A DNA stretch of 64,000 nt, from the NCBI GenBank assembly GCA_946999045.1, contig CAMQBR010000003.1:1-64000 (forward strand), written 5' to 3'. A model generated the notes under the pieces. The model was given only the letters and a program-made list of their open reading frames with translations. It was not told where the DNA came from and searched no databases. The position numbers were made by a program, and so were the translations under genes. Within the stretch, counting starts at the first letter, position 1. Every line of letters starts with the position of its first letter. The stretch comes from an uncultured Prevotella sp. (GTDB lineage: Bacteria > Bacteroidota > Bacteroidia > Bacteroidales > Bacteroidaceae). Of the stretch, positions 1 through 8,256 are shown piece by piece.

Positions 1-2
1 TG

Positions 3-1007
3 GACGTGAACCTCAAGGTGATGCGTCCTGGTGACAAACGTTACAAATGGCGTGTGCCGCTTGCACGCATGGCAAAATCGAACTTGGCTCGCCCAGAGAG
101 AGTATATAATGAAATACCAAGAGATACGCTGACTTTCACAAACGATTTAGAACCAAACTTAGGTAAAGGGCGATTTAAACAGTCAGAGCTTCAAATATTA
201 GTAGAAGCAGGAAAGGCTCCCGAAGGCTATCATATCCCCACTATTGAAGAATTTGGTGCAGTACTACCCTATGTAGCCAAGAAGTGTGACCCAGATTGGA
301 CAGAAAGCCAAAAAGATTTAGAGGGTAAAAATCTTAGATTTAAGGCGGATGGTCTTGGTCCTCAGCTTGACGGTTATTTCAAGGAGTGGCTTCAGCTTAA
401 AGACTTGCAAGGATTCTCCGCACCATCGCTCTACAACAGCATATATAAGACAGTAATAGACGGAAACAGCAAGGTGATATATGCTATCCGTTTTGAGCAT
501 GTACGCAGCACTGACAACAAAGACCTTACTGGCAATCGCTATCGCTGTGCCTACCGTTTCGTTATACACACAGAAGACAATAACGGGTGTAATGTGGATG
601 GACGCGGACGAAGGCTTGCTATTACGGCACGTTGGCTGGGCAACCTGCCTATAACCATTGACGAGATAGCAAAACCAGACTATTGGAACAAAAACAATAG
701 AAATGACGTTGTTCGCATACTCAATGATGACGGTGACAGGAAAGGATTGCAAATAGTTGACGACGCCTGCTACTTTTCGGGGTCGAAACCATACGATAGG
801 TATGAAAACCCAGGTAACTCCAATAAGACCTACTTTTGTCGCTATTTTCACCCCAATGGTTTTTATCGCGGTTTCATGACAGATGGTAAAGGAGGCAAAT
901 ATGCCACTATCCGCTGTTTTGCCAACTGGGATTTAAGCGAAAGCGCACCTAACGCACCACGTCAGCAACGCATTACAGGGGCGCACAACGAGGAATATTA
1001 CAAATAA
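3..1007 (+). CDS. surface/exported-type protein, C-terminal part (5' end outside window)
   Basis: The reading frame is already open at the first bases, so only the C-terminal ~335 residues are present and the real start lies upstream; the GTG at position 6 is just an internal codon. I do not recognise a named domain with certainty. The part around residues 70-85 (EGYHIPTIEEF) resembles the start of repeat modules in Bacteroidetes/Fibrobacter surface proteins. The protein is rich in Asn, Asp, Tyr and Arg and ends in a basic/acidic tail, with no membrane segment in the visible part. This fits a secreted or surface-anchored Bacteroidales protein (fimbrillin-associated or lipoprotein type), but that is inference. 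A hairpin follows about 85 bp after the stop codon. Confidence 0.55.
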   Translation, partial: DVNLKVMRPGDKRYKWRVPLARMAKSNLARPERVYNEIPRDTLTFTNDLEPNLGKGRFKQSELQILVEAGKAPEGYHIPTIEEFGAVLPYVAKKCDPDWTESQKDLEGKNLRFKADGLGPQLDGYFKEWLQLKDLQGFSAPSLYNSIYKTVIDGNSKVIYAIRFEHVRSTDNKDLTGNRYRCAYRFVIHTEDNNGCNVDGRGRRLAITARWLGNLPITIDEIAKPDYWNKNNRNDVVRILNDDGDRKGLQIVDDACYFSGSKPYDRYENPGNSNKTYFCRYFHPNGFYRGFMTDGKGGKYATIRCFANWDLSESAPNAPRQQRITGAHNEEYYK

Positions 1008-1091
1008 TGACACCTACAGAACTACAGATACATACGAATCGTTGAAGGATAACGCTATAAACCATCCATGATGCCGATTCGATAGCACAAC

Positions 1092-1124
1092 AACCGCCAA
1101 ACTTCATCATGAAACTTGGCGGTT
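1092..1124 (+). terminator. hairpin downstream of the surface-protein gene
   Basis: AACCGCCAA (1092-1100) pairs perfectly with TTGGCGGTT (1116-1124). After two mismatches the inner bases TTCAT/ATGAA pair again. A moderately T-rich stretch (GCTTTCTTTG) follows on the + strand. It is the only hairpin between this gene and the next one, so it is the probable transcription end. Confidence 0.5.
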
Positions 1125-1460
1125 GCTTTCTTTGAAAGATCTTTTTCTATTAGCTATACAATGATTAGAGCCAACAGAAGAGTCTACTCTTTTCTTTGAA
1201 AGTTTATAGAAGAGGAAGAGCAAAGGTTATAACTACTACTATGGTAAGTTCAAAAAATATGTAACTTTTGGAAATAAATAAAAGAAGCGAAAAAGATATT
1301 TCTTCAAAGCCAAGGGGGGGGGTGCCTCTCTTTCTCCGCTGGAAAGTTTTAGTATTTTTGTATACCTTTCCAAAAGTTACAAAATATGACACGACTCAAT
1401 AAAGGTTAATTATATAAAACCAGCCAAAAGAAATTGAACGAAAGACCGAAAAATAAACTG

Positions 1461-1501
1461 TTCTACACCAAAGTGCGAATTCTTCAAACACGTTTTGTAA
1501 T
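1461..1501 (+). repeat. 41-bp dispersed repeat, copy 1
   Basis: It starts TTCTACACCAAAGT and ends CACGTTTTGTAAT. The copy at 31356-31396 differs at only two positions. Both copies lie in non-coding DNA among fragments of other repeats. It may be the end of an insertion element not otherwise present in the window. Confidence 0.6.
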
Positions 1502-1539
1502 GTTGGATGCTTATATCTCGGATGGTACACAAGATAGAA

Positions 1540-1592
1540 ATCACCATATGTGGACTCCCATATGTACGGTGGTGTGAGAGACTAATGAACAC
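1540..1592 (+). other. possible group II intron 3'-end relic (domain V/VI-like)
   Basis: The words CATATGTACGGTGGTG and GTGTGAGAGA resemble the ACGTACGG...GTGAGAGG sequence seen downstream of the reverse-transcriptase gene in bacterial group II introns. CACCATATGTGG and CCATATGTACGGTG can fold into a bulged hairpin of about the right size. The tetraloop is not a GNRA type and no reverse transcriptase is present, so at most this is a decayed 3' fragment. Confidence 0.25.
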
Positions 1593-1659
1593 GAAAATAG
1601 GAGATAAACACCTATAATTAGTGTTTACCTCCTACTCGATTTTATATCAGTTAATGTAA

Positions 1660-4600
1660 TTAAGCCTCTTCTTTAGTAGGTAAGCTCCAATCTTCTTTTG
1701 TCTTGCGAACATAGCTGTTGTAACGTAACTTAGCCATTTCTTCAGCAGCGTCAAATAACTCTTGAGCCTCGTTAGGATAAGCCTTCTTTACAGAAAGGTA
1801 ACGAACCTCACCCATCAAGAAGTCTTGGAACTTGCTCCAGTCTGGTTTCTTAGAATCAAGTAAGAAAGGGTTCTTCCCCTGATTAGCCAACTCTGGATTG
1901 AATCTCCACAAGTGCCAGTAACCACAAGCTACTGCACGAGCTTCCTCAGCTTGACTTCTACCCATTCCACCTTTAATCTTTAAGCCGTGGTTGATACATG
2001 GAGCATAAGCAATAATGACTGAAGGACCATGATAAGCTTCAGCCTCACGAATAGCTTTTAAAGTTTGAGCCTGGTCGGCACCCATTGCTATTTGTGCTAC
2101 ATATACGTAACCGTATATTGTAGCCATTAAGCCAAGATCCTTTTTTCGGATACGTTTTCCTTGAGCAGCAAACTGTGCGATAGCACCTAGAGGAGTGGCC
2201 TTAGAGCTCTGTCCACCAGTGTTAGAGTAAACCTCAGTATCAAGAACCAAGATGTTAACATCCTCTCCAGATGCAATAACGTGATCAAGACCTCCGTAGT
2301 CTATATCGTAAGAAGCACCATCACCACCGATAATCCATTGAGAACGTTTTACCAAGTAGTGGTCGAGTGTCTTCAACTCTTTGCAAACAGGACATCCTGC
2401 TTCAGCACCAGCCTTGATCAATGGTTTCAGTTTAGCAGCGGCTGTCTTAGATGCATCAGCATCATCTTTGCCATTCAGCCACTCTTGTGCAGCAGACTTG
2501 AACTCATCAGAGACATGATCTCCTTCCATGCTTTGTTTCAATAAAATGGTGATACGTTCGCGCATCTTCTTGTTACCAAGTGCCATACCCATACCAAATT
2601 CACAGAAATCTTCGAACAATGAGTTGTCAAAAGCAGGACCATGTCCCTCTTCGTTCTTGGTATAAGGTGTAGATGGAAGTGATGCAGAATAAATAGAAGA
2701 ACATCCTGTAGCGTTAGAAACCATCTGCCGATCACCAAACAACTGAGCAATCAACTTAACGTAAGGAGTTTCACCACAACCAGAACATGCACCAGAGAAT
2801 TCAAACAAAGGAGTAGCAAATTGAGAGTTCTTTACATTGCTCTTAATATCGATAAGGCTTTGTTTGCTCTTAACGTTCTTAACCAAGTAATTCCAGTTGT
2901 TGATTTGCTTTTCGTTGCGAGTAAATGGAATCATAGCTAAAGCCTTACCATTTTTGTTTCCAGGACAAACGTCCTCACAGTTACCACAACCTACACAATC
3001 GAGTACACTTACTTGCATACGGAAGTTCATTCCTGCCATAGGTCTTGGTACCTTCATGGTAAGCGTCTTGTCATCGAAGTTCTTCATCTCTTCCTCGTCT
3101 AAAACGAATGGACGGATGGCAGCGTGAGGACAAACGTATGCACACTTGTTACACTGTACACAATTTTCAGCAGTCCACTCAGGGTAGAACGTTTCAACAC
3201 CACGTTTCTCGTATGCAGCCGAACCATTTTGCATGGTACCATCTGTCATTCCATATTTAACAAAGTCAGAAACCTTGAGCAAGTCACCGTCTTGTCCGTT
3301 GATAGGACGAACTATTTCCTTGATGTATGCAGGAACATCCTCTTCAGGAGCAACCTCGTCATCAGGCAAGTTAATCCAAGCAGGGTTTATGTTTAATTGT
3401 TTGTATTCACCTCCACGATCAACAGCAGCGTAGTTCTTGTTTACAATGTCTTGCCCCTTCTTGCTATATGATTTAACAATGAACACCTTCATTTGTTCAA
3501 CAGCCAAATCAACAGGGATAACCTTTGTAATACGGAAGAAAGCACTCTGTAAGATAGTATTGGTACGGTTGCCCAACCCAATCTCCTGTGCTATCTTGGT
3601 AGCGTTGATGTAGTAAACAGTGATATTGTTTTTAGCGAAGAAGCGTTTAATACGGTTGGGAATAAAGTTAGCTAACTCTTCACCGTCAAATACTGTATTT
3701 AAAAGGAATGTGCCATTCTTCTGCAATCCACGGATAACATCGTACATATAAAGGTAAGCCTGAACATGGCAAGCTACAAAGTTAGGGGTAATTACCTTAT
3801 AAGTAGAGTGGATAGGAGAATCGCCAAAGCGGAGGTGAGAACAAGTGAAACCACCAGACTTCTTTGAGTCGTATGAAAAGTAAGCCTGGCAATACTTAGT
3901 GGTGTTATCACCAATAATCTTTACAGAGTTCTTGTTAGCACCAACAGTACCATCAGCACCCAAACCAAAGAATTTGGCCTCGAATGTTCCTTCAGCTCCC
4001 AATGGGATATCTTCGAGCAGTGGGAGAGAGGTAAAGGTTACATCGTCTACAATACCTACGGTGAAGTGGTTCTTTGGTTCTGGCAAGTTCAGATTGTTGT
4101 AAACTGCGATGATATGACTTGGAGTAATATCAGCAGACCCCAACCCGTAACGACCACCAACGATTAATGGTTTGCGATTGGTATCGTAAAAAGCACTCTT
4201 AACATCTAAGTACAGAGGTTCTCCCTCAGCACCTGGCTCCTTTGTACGATCGAGTACAGCAATACGTTTAACTGTTTCTGGGATAGCAGCTAACAAGTGT
4301 TTAGCTGAGAATGGCCGATAAAGGTGAACAGAAATCATACCAACCTTTTCGCCATTTTTTAATTTATAGTCAATAACCTCCCGAGCTGCTTCGGTAGCTG
4401 AACCCATCAAGATAATAATATTCTCGGCATCCTTAGCTCCGTAATATGAGAAGAGGTGATATTCTCGACCAGTAATATCTTTAATCTTTGTCAAGTAATC
4501 TTCTACAACGTCAGGAATATTCTCGTAATACTTATTGCAAGCCTCGCGGTGTGTGAAGAATGTTTCAGGGTTCTCAGCAGTACCACGTGTTACAGGACGT

Positions 4601-5238
4601 TCTGGAGATAAAGCACGGTCGCGGAATCTTTGTAAGTCTGCAGGATCAACAAGTTTAGCCAATTCTTCTTGGTCAATCATCTCAATCTTGTGATACTCGT
4701 GAGATGTACGGAAACCATCGAAGAAATTAATAAAAGGAATACTTGTTTTTAATGATGCTAAGTGAGGAACAGCAGTTAAGTCCATTACCTCTTGTACTGA
4801 GCCAGAGCAGAACATGGCAAATCCTGTCTGTCTGCACGCCATAACGTCAGAGTGGTCTCCAAAGATACATAAAGCGTGTGTAGCAATCGTACGAGCAGTG
4901 ACATCAAAGACGCAAGGCAACATTTCGCCTGCTATCTTATACATATTAGGTATCATCAGCAATAGTCCTTGAGATGCTGTAAAGGTTGTAGTTAATGCAC
5001 CAGCCTGCAGAGAACCGTGCATAGCACCTGCAGCACCACCTTCAGACTGCATTTCCTGAACAGTAACAGTTTGTCCGAAAAGGTTTTTGCGTCCTTTGGC
5101 AGCCCATGTATCAACGTGCTCAGCCATAGGAGAAGAAGGTGTGATAGGGTAGATAGCGGCTACCTCAGAGAATAGGTAGCTAACGTGAGCGGCAGCTTCG
5201 TTACCATCACAGGTGATAAACTTTTTTTCTTTTGCCAT
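1660..5238 (-). CDS. nifJ: pyruvate:ferredoxin (flavodoxin) oxidoreductase
   Basis: Oxidises pyruvate with CoA to acetyl-CoA and CO2 and reduces ferredoxin or flavodoxin in the cytoplasm; it is the main pyruvate-cleaving enzyme of anaerobic Bacteroidales. At 1192 residues it has the full length of the homodimeric fused form. The pyruvate-binding N-terminal domain carries YPITPSSPMAEHVD (30-43), followed by the CoA-binding and gamma-type domains (to ~650). A two-cluster ferredoxin domain has Cys693/696/699/703 and Cys748/751/754/758. The C-terminal thiamine diphosphate domain has Cys818 and Cys821 (CSGCGE), Cys846 and a GGDGASYDIDYGG motif. It appears to be transcribed alone. A perfect palindrome lies about 75-95 bp upstream of the start. 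Confidence 0.97.
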   Translation of the reverse strand: MAKEKKFITCDGNEAAAHVSYLFSEVAAIYPITPSSPMAEHVDTWAAKGRKNLFGQTVTVQEMQSEGGAAGAMHGSLQAGALTTTFTASQGLLLMIPNMYKIAGEMLPCVFDVTARTIATHALCIFGDHSDVMACRQTGFAMFCSGSVQEVMDLTAVPHLASLKTSIPFINFFDGFRTSHEYHKIEMIDQEELAKLVDPADLQRFRDRALSPERPVTRGTAENPETFFTHREACNKYYENIPDVVEDYLTKIKDITGREYHLFSYYGAKDAENIIILMGSATEAAREVIDYKLKNGEKVGMISVHLYRPFSAKHLLAAIPETVKRIAVLDRTKEPGAEGEPLYLDVKSAFYDTNRKPLIVGGRYGLGSADITPSHIIAVYNNLNLPEPKNHFTVGIVDDVTFTSLPLLEDIPLGAEGTFEAKFFGLGADGTVGANKNSVKIIGDNTTKYCQAYFSYDSKKSGGFTCSHLRFGDSPIHSTYKVITPNFVACHVQAYLYMYDVIRGLQKNGTFLLNTVFDGEELANFIPNRIKRFFAKNNITVYYINATKIAQEIGLGNRTNTILQSAFFRITKVIPVDLAVEQMKVFIVKSYSKKGQDIVNKNYAAVDRGGEYKQLNINPAWINLPDDEVAPEEDVPAYIKEIVRPINGQDGDLLKVSDFVKYGMTDGTMQNGSAAYEKRGVETFYPEWTAENCVQCNKCAYVCPHAAIRPFVLDEEEMKNFDDKTLTMKVPRPMAGMNFRMQVSVLDCVGCGNCEDVCPGNKNGKALAMIPFTRNEKQINNWNYLVKNVKSKQSLIDIKSNVKNSQFATPLFEFSGACSGCGETPYVKLIAQLFGDRQMVSNATGCSSIYSASLPSTPYTKNEEGHGPAFDNSLFEDFCEFGMGMALGNKKMRERITILLKQSMEGDHVSDEFKSAAQEWLNGKDDADASKTAAAKLKPLIKAGAEAGCPVCKELKTLDHYLVKRSQWIIGGDGASYDIDYGGLDHVIASGEDVNILVLDTEVYSNTGGQSSKATPLGAIAQFAAQGKRIRKKDLGLMATIYGYVYVAQIAMGADQAQTLKAIREAEAYHGPSVIIAYAPCINHGLKIKGGMGRSQAEEARAVACGYWHLWRFNPELANQGKNPFLLDSKKPDWSKFQDFLMGEVRYLSVKKAYPNEAQELFDAAEEMAKLRYNSYVRKTKEDWSLPTKEEA

Positions 5239-5311
5239 TTTATTAAAATATTAATGAATGTTTTTGTTTTGTACTATAATGTTTTTATTAAATTCTGTTT
5301 TTTTTTGTATG

Positions 5312-5332
5312 ATGTGGTGCTGTTCACCACAT
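5312..5332. promoter_or_regulatory. perfect inverted repeat between the ATPase gene and nifJ
   Basis: ATGTGGTG, a 5-nt loop, then CACCACAT. It lies 15 bp after the stop of the ATPase gene and about 75 bp before the nifJ start. On the minus strand it is followed by A-rich, not T-rich, sequence, so it is a poor intrinsic terminator and may be an operator or an mRNA 3' hairpin. Confidence 0.4.
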
Positions 5333-5346
5333 TACAATGCGTATCC

Positions 5347-6540
5347 CTAATACAAAAACCCCAACAGCCACAAGGGTATTTGGTTATCTCGTCCCACTTC
5401 AGTGTTGTATCTTGCGTAAATAGTGTCGCTATTGTATCTTATCTTGTGTTCGTTAGTGGCATCGCAAATTTTAAACTTCTTGTTGTTGTCCACTATAAAG
5501 AAATGGTCTTTGTTGGCTTGGTTTACCTGATGATCTTTCCACAGATTATTGACGAAGAATATTTCCATGAGGTCTTGCGATGTTGCCTCGTTAGGGTAAA
5601 TCACATATTGCAAATTACTATTGTGCATCATCACCTTAGTAGGCTTCTTAGGAAAATCCTGTCCTATGGGATAGATGATGTTGAGCAATCGAGCATCTGC
5701 CAAATACTTGATGTAATTCATAACTGTTGCCCGACTTGTATTGATCGTGTGTGCCAGATTGCTGATGTTAGGCACGCACTGTCCTTGAGTAGCCAACAAA
5801 TAAAATAGTTTTTTTATCTTGGTAAGATACTTCAGCTCTATTTGTTTAATAAGCAAGATGTCTACCTCTGTTGTCATATTCATAGTTTTTAACAAATTCT
5901 CCGAGAAGTTTCTGTTTTCTAAAAAGAAAGGGTAGAAACCATGGTGTATGTACTCTTTAAAGTACTTCTTGGTAGACGTTTCCTCTAAAATGTGCTTTGC
6001 TATGTGCTCGTGGTTGGTAAGAATGTCATTGAGCGTGTAGGGTTTAAACTGCTGATTGGTCTTTAAGTTGAGAAATTCTCTAAACGAAAAACCCAGTAAG
6101 TTGTAACTCTTTACGATGCTATTGAGTTCGGGGTTTTCTTCTTTCAATCGCATAACGCTCGAACCTGTAAATACAATTTTTAGTTCTGGAAAGCGGTCGT
6201 AGCATCTTCTTAGTTCAGTACTCCAGTTGGGTTGCTTAAATACTTGATCTATCAACAGAACCTTTCCACCGTGTTGTACAAAGTATTCGGCAAAGTCGTC
6301 AATACCACAGCCTTGAAAGTAGAAGTTATTCATATTGATGTACAAGCAACTATGGTCAGTACTCTCAAAGTTTTCTTGTGCGTATTGTAGTAGAAAGGTT
6401 GTCTTGCCTACGCCACGCGTACCTTTAATGCCAATTAAGCGGTCGTTCCAATCTATCTCATCCATAAGGATACGACGAACGGGCGCTTTTGTATGTTCTA
6501 CAAGGTGCGTATGTGTGCGGTAGAAAGATTCCATTACCAA
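5347..6540 (-). CDS. AAA-type ATP-binding protein (AAA_14/DUF4143-like) with altered Walker B
   Basis: A 397-residue member of the Bacteroidales ATPase family that combines an N-terminal P-loop with a C-terminal winged-helix/DUF4143-type region; these proteins are abundant and mostly of unknown role. Walker A is GTRGVGKTT (residues 40-48). The Walker B segment reads LLIDQVFKQPNW (95-106), where the family usually has a D-E pair, so Gln99 replaces the expected catalytic glutamate; this follows directly from a CAA codon. FTGSS, a sensor-like motif, follows at about 123. ATP binding is likely, hydrolysis doubtful. An ATG two codons in (6534) is an equally good start. Transcription diverges from the ATP-grasp-like gene. 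Confidence 0.8.
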   Translation of the reverse strand: MVMESFYRTHTHLVEHTKAPVRRILMDEIDWNDRLIGIKGTRGVGKTTFLLQYAQENFESTDHSCLYINMNNFYFQGCGIDDFAEYFVQHGGKVLLIDQVFKQPNWSTELRRCYDRFPELKIVFTGSSVMRLKEENPELNSIVKSYNLLGFSFREFLNLKTNQQFKPYTLNDILTNHEHIAKHILEETSTKKYFKEYIHHGFYPFFLENRNFSENLLKTMNMTTEVDILLIKQIELKYLTKIKKLFYLLATQGQCVPNISNLAHTINTSRATVMNYIKYLADARLLNIIYPIGQDFPKKPTKVMMHNSNLQYVIYPNEATSQDLMEIFFVNNLWKDHQVNQANKDHFFIVDNNKKFKICDATNEHKIRYNSDTIYARYNTEVGRDNQIPLWLLGFLY

Positions 6541-6606
6541 ATCTGTTATTTACAATCTTACAACGTTGCAAAGGTAATACTAATTTCGTAAATTGCAAAG
6601 TCTATA

Positions 6607-6637
6607 TTGCAAAATATCATATATTTTATTATTTTTG
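6607..6637 (+). promoter_or_regulatory. Bacteroidetes-type promoter for the ATP-grasp-like gene
   Basis: TATTTTTG (6630-6637) matches the TAnnTTTG -7 box, with a weak TTG at 6607-6609 near the -33 position. It lies 55 bp upstream of the start codon at 6692. Confidence 0.5.
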
Positions 6638-6691
6638 CAGTACAAAATTAAAAAGCAGAAAAGAATTTATAAATAAGAAGAATAAGAATTT

Positions 6692-7798
6692 ATGAAATTA
6701 CATATATTCAATCCTGAACACGATATAGCCTTAGCTAACAATATGTGTCAATTTACACCCCCACATGCAGCTCGACAGTTGCGTGCCGATTTATCTTTCT
6801 TGCCTGCGCTGTGGGCGAAATCAGGTGATATGGTGTTGGTTGATGATGTAGCTGCAGCGGTAGAATCTGTTCGGCATATTGGCAGATATGCGAATGATGT
6901 AATTTATGTTTCTAACAACGATTTGCAGCAACATATACTGGATATGTCTGGAGTACAAATAGAGGCATGGGGCTTCAATAAGAGTTTGGTGCATCAGTTA
7001 GTGTCTATCAATTCTACTTTTCAAAAGATGTTGCCAACAGAACAGCAATTAGAGGCTATTCGAAACTTGAGCAATCGTTGCTTTGCAGCTAAAAAGATAT
7101 TGCCTCAGTTGGTGGCATCTCATTCTATGTTTGTGGGTGAAAGCAGATATTTTACAGGTAATGCCTCTATATTAACGAAACAGTTTGCTCAGCCTAATAA
7201 GCATTTTGTACTAAAAGCTCCATGGAGTAGTAGTGGCAGAGGCTTGCGCTATGTAAAGAATGATTATACCTCGCATGTAGAGGGCTGGTGTCGTAATGTA
7301 ATAGCAAGTCAAGGTGGGGTAATGATAGAGCCTTTATATAATAAGGTGTTAGACTTTGGTATGGAGTTTATGGTACAACCAGATGGTGCTGTCAAGTATT
7401 TGGGCTTGTCTATATTCTCTACCATTCATGGTGCATATACTGGCAATGTTATTGCAACAGAGAAACAAAAACATTCTCTCTTGGAAAAATATATACCGTT
7501 TGAGGTATTAGATTTTCTACAAAATCAATTACAATCAATGTTACACCGTAACCTAAAATCAATGTACATGGGACCATTAGGGGTTGATATGATGATTGTT
7601 CGTTTGTCTCATCATGCTAAATTATTTGTGCATCCGTGTGTAGAAATCAATTTCCGTCGTACCATGGGGCATGTAGCTTTAAGTCTTTCTCCTTCGTCTT
7701 CTTCAGAACCTCAATCATTGATGCACATTCTATATACGGATAAATATCACCTCAAAATATCATTATTGGAGGATGATCTCTGTACACCATATATTTAA
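6692..7798 (+). CDS. conserved hypothetical protein with ATP-grasp-like features
   Basis: 368 residues, no signal peptide, cytoplasmic. I recognise it as a Bacteroidales conserved protein of unknown function. Two segments suggest an ATP-grasp fold: LKAPWSSSGRGLRYV (174-188), which resembles the Lys and glycine-rich loop that binds ATP, and EINFRRTMGHV (318-328), resembling the metal-binding E-x-N strand with a following Arg. The N-terminus NPEHDIALAN (7-16) is another conserved-looking patch. If so, it would join a carboxylate to an amine or thiol using ATP, but no substrate can be read from the context. It is monocistronic, with a hairpin terminator downstream. Confidence 0.7.
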   Translation: MKLHIFNPEHDIALANNMCQFTPPHAARQLRADLSFLPALWAKSGDMVLVDDVAAAVESVRHIGRYANDVIYVSNNDLQQHILDMSGVQIEAWGFNKSLVHQLVSINSTFQKMLPTEQQLEAIRNLSNRCFAAKKILPQLVASHSMFVGESRYFTGNASILTKQFAQPNKHFVLKAPWSSSGRGLRYVKNDYTSHVEGWCRNVIASQGGVMIEPLYNKVLDFGMEFMVQPDGAVKYLGLSIFSTIHGAYTGNVIATEKQKHSLLEKYIPFEVLDFLQNQLQSMLHRNLKSMYMGPLGVDMMIVRLSHHAKLFVHPCVEINFRRTMGHVALSLSPSSSSEPQSLMHILYTDKYHLKISLLEDDLCTPYI

Positions 7799-7888
7799 GT
7801 CTCACCCAACCCTCCTTAAGGGTGGGGTAGTTACTTTTCTTGTTTTAGAAGGGAGCTAAATATTCTTAAGAGCTCCTTCCTACAAAAA

Positions 7889-7926
7889 AGCTCGCTATCG
7901 CTTGGTAACGATAGTGGGCTTTTTTT
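7889..7926. terminator. intrinsic terminator, probably bidirectional
   Basis: AGCTCGCTATCG (7889-7900) and CGATAGTGGGCT (7909-7920) pair with two G-U pairs, followed by T7 on the + strand and preceded by A6, which gives a T-run on the minus strand. It ends the ATP-grasp-like gene. Confidence 0.8.
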
Positions 7927-7930
7927 ATTT

Positions 7931-8085
7931 GATGCTTACCAACAAATCCGAAAAACATTTGTTTTGTTGAGTGCAAACATAAAGTTTTTTGAGCAAAGGT
8001 AGTAAAGCAGGAAGACCACACAAAGGCGGTTAATCTTGGATGCTTACGGTGTACCAAACAAAGGAAGCTAATCTTGGATGCTTAC
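7931..8085 (+). repeat. IS66-type end relic / MITE family A, with two nested right ends
   Basis: The body (CCGAAAAACATTTGTTTTG ... AAAGTTTTTTGAGCAAAG) is shared with copies at 33045-33200 and 47764-47871. It ends with the family terminus GGTTAATCTTGGATGCTTAC (to 8047). A second terminus, AGCTAATCTTGGATGCTTAC, follows at 8066-8085. IS66-family elements typically have ends beginning GTAAGC, so an IS66 origin is likely. Confidence 0.65.
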
Positions 8086-8256
8086 ACAATAAATAAAGCC
8101 ACCGATAAAATTTAATGCTTAATCATCTATTTTTTTATCTGTGGCTTAATGACGAGTTAACAATCTTACTTGTATAATAGTAAAATATTTTATAAAAACA
8201 CAAATTTACTAGTTGTTAGCTTATCAGCAAAAAAAACTAATTATAAAGTTCTAAGT

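Larger units (their letters stand above)
1125..1659. other. intergenic stretch with repeat relics, no convincing gene
   Basis: Short reading frames here have no recognisable product. The stretch contains a run of nine G (1314-1322), a 41-bp dispersed repeat (1461-1501, second copy at 31356-31396), an IS66-type end fragment (about 1502-1513) and a sequence resembling the 3' part of a group II intron (about 1540-1590). It looks like a graveyard of mobile-element pieces. Confidence 0.5.

Noticed and set aside
318..851. 177-residue minus-strand frame opposite the first gene
   Set aside because: It overlaps a longer coding frame on the other strand with better codon use; a shadow.
1410..1592. 60-residue open frame on the minus strand
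   Set aside because: It crosses the dispersed repeat and the intron-like relic and has no protein-like features; an accidental frame.
5185..5808. 207-residue plus-strand frame
   Set aside because: It is antisense to the ATPase gene and the start of nifJ; the ATPase has clear Walker motifs.
7866..8057. 63-residue frame on the minus strand
   Set aside because: It lies entirely within a terminator and a family A repeat; the same residues recur in other copies of the repeat and do not make a gene.
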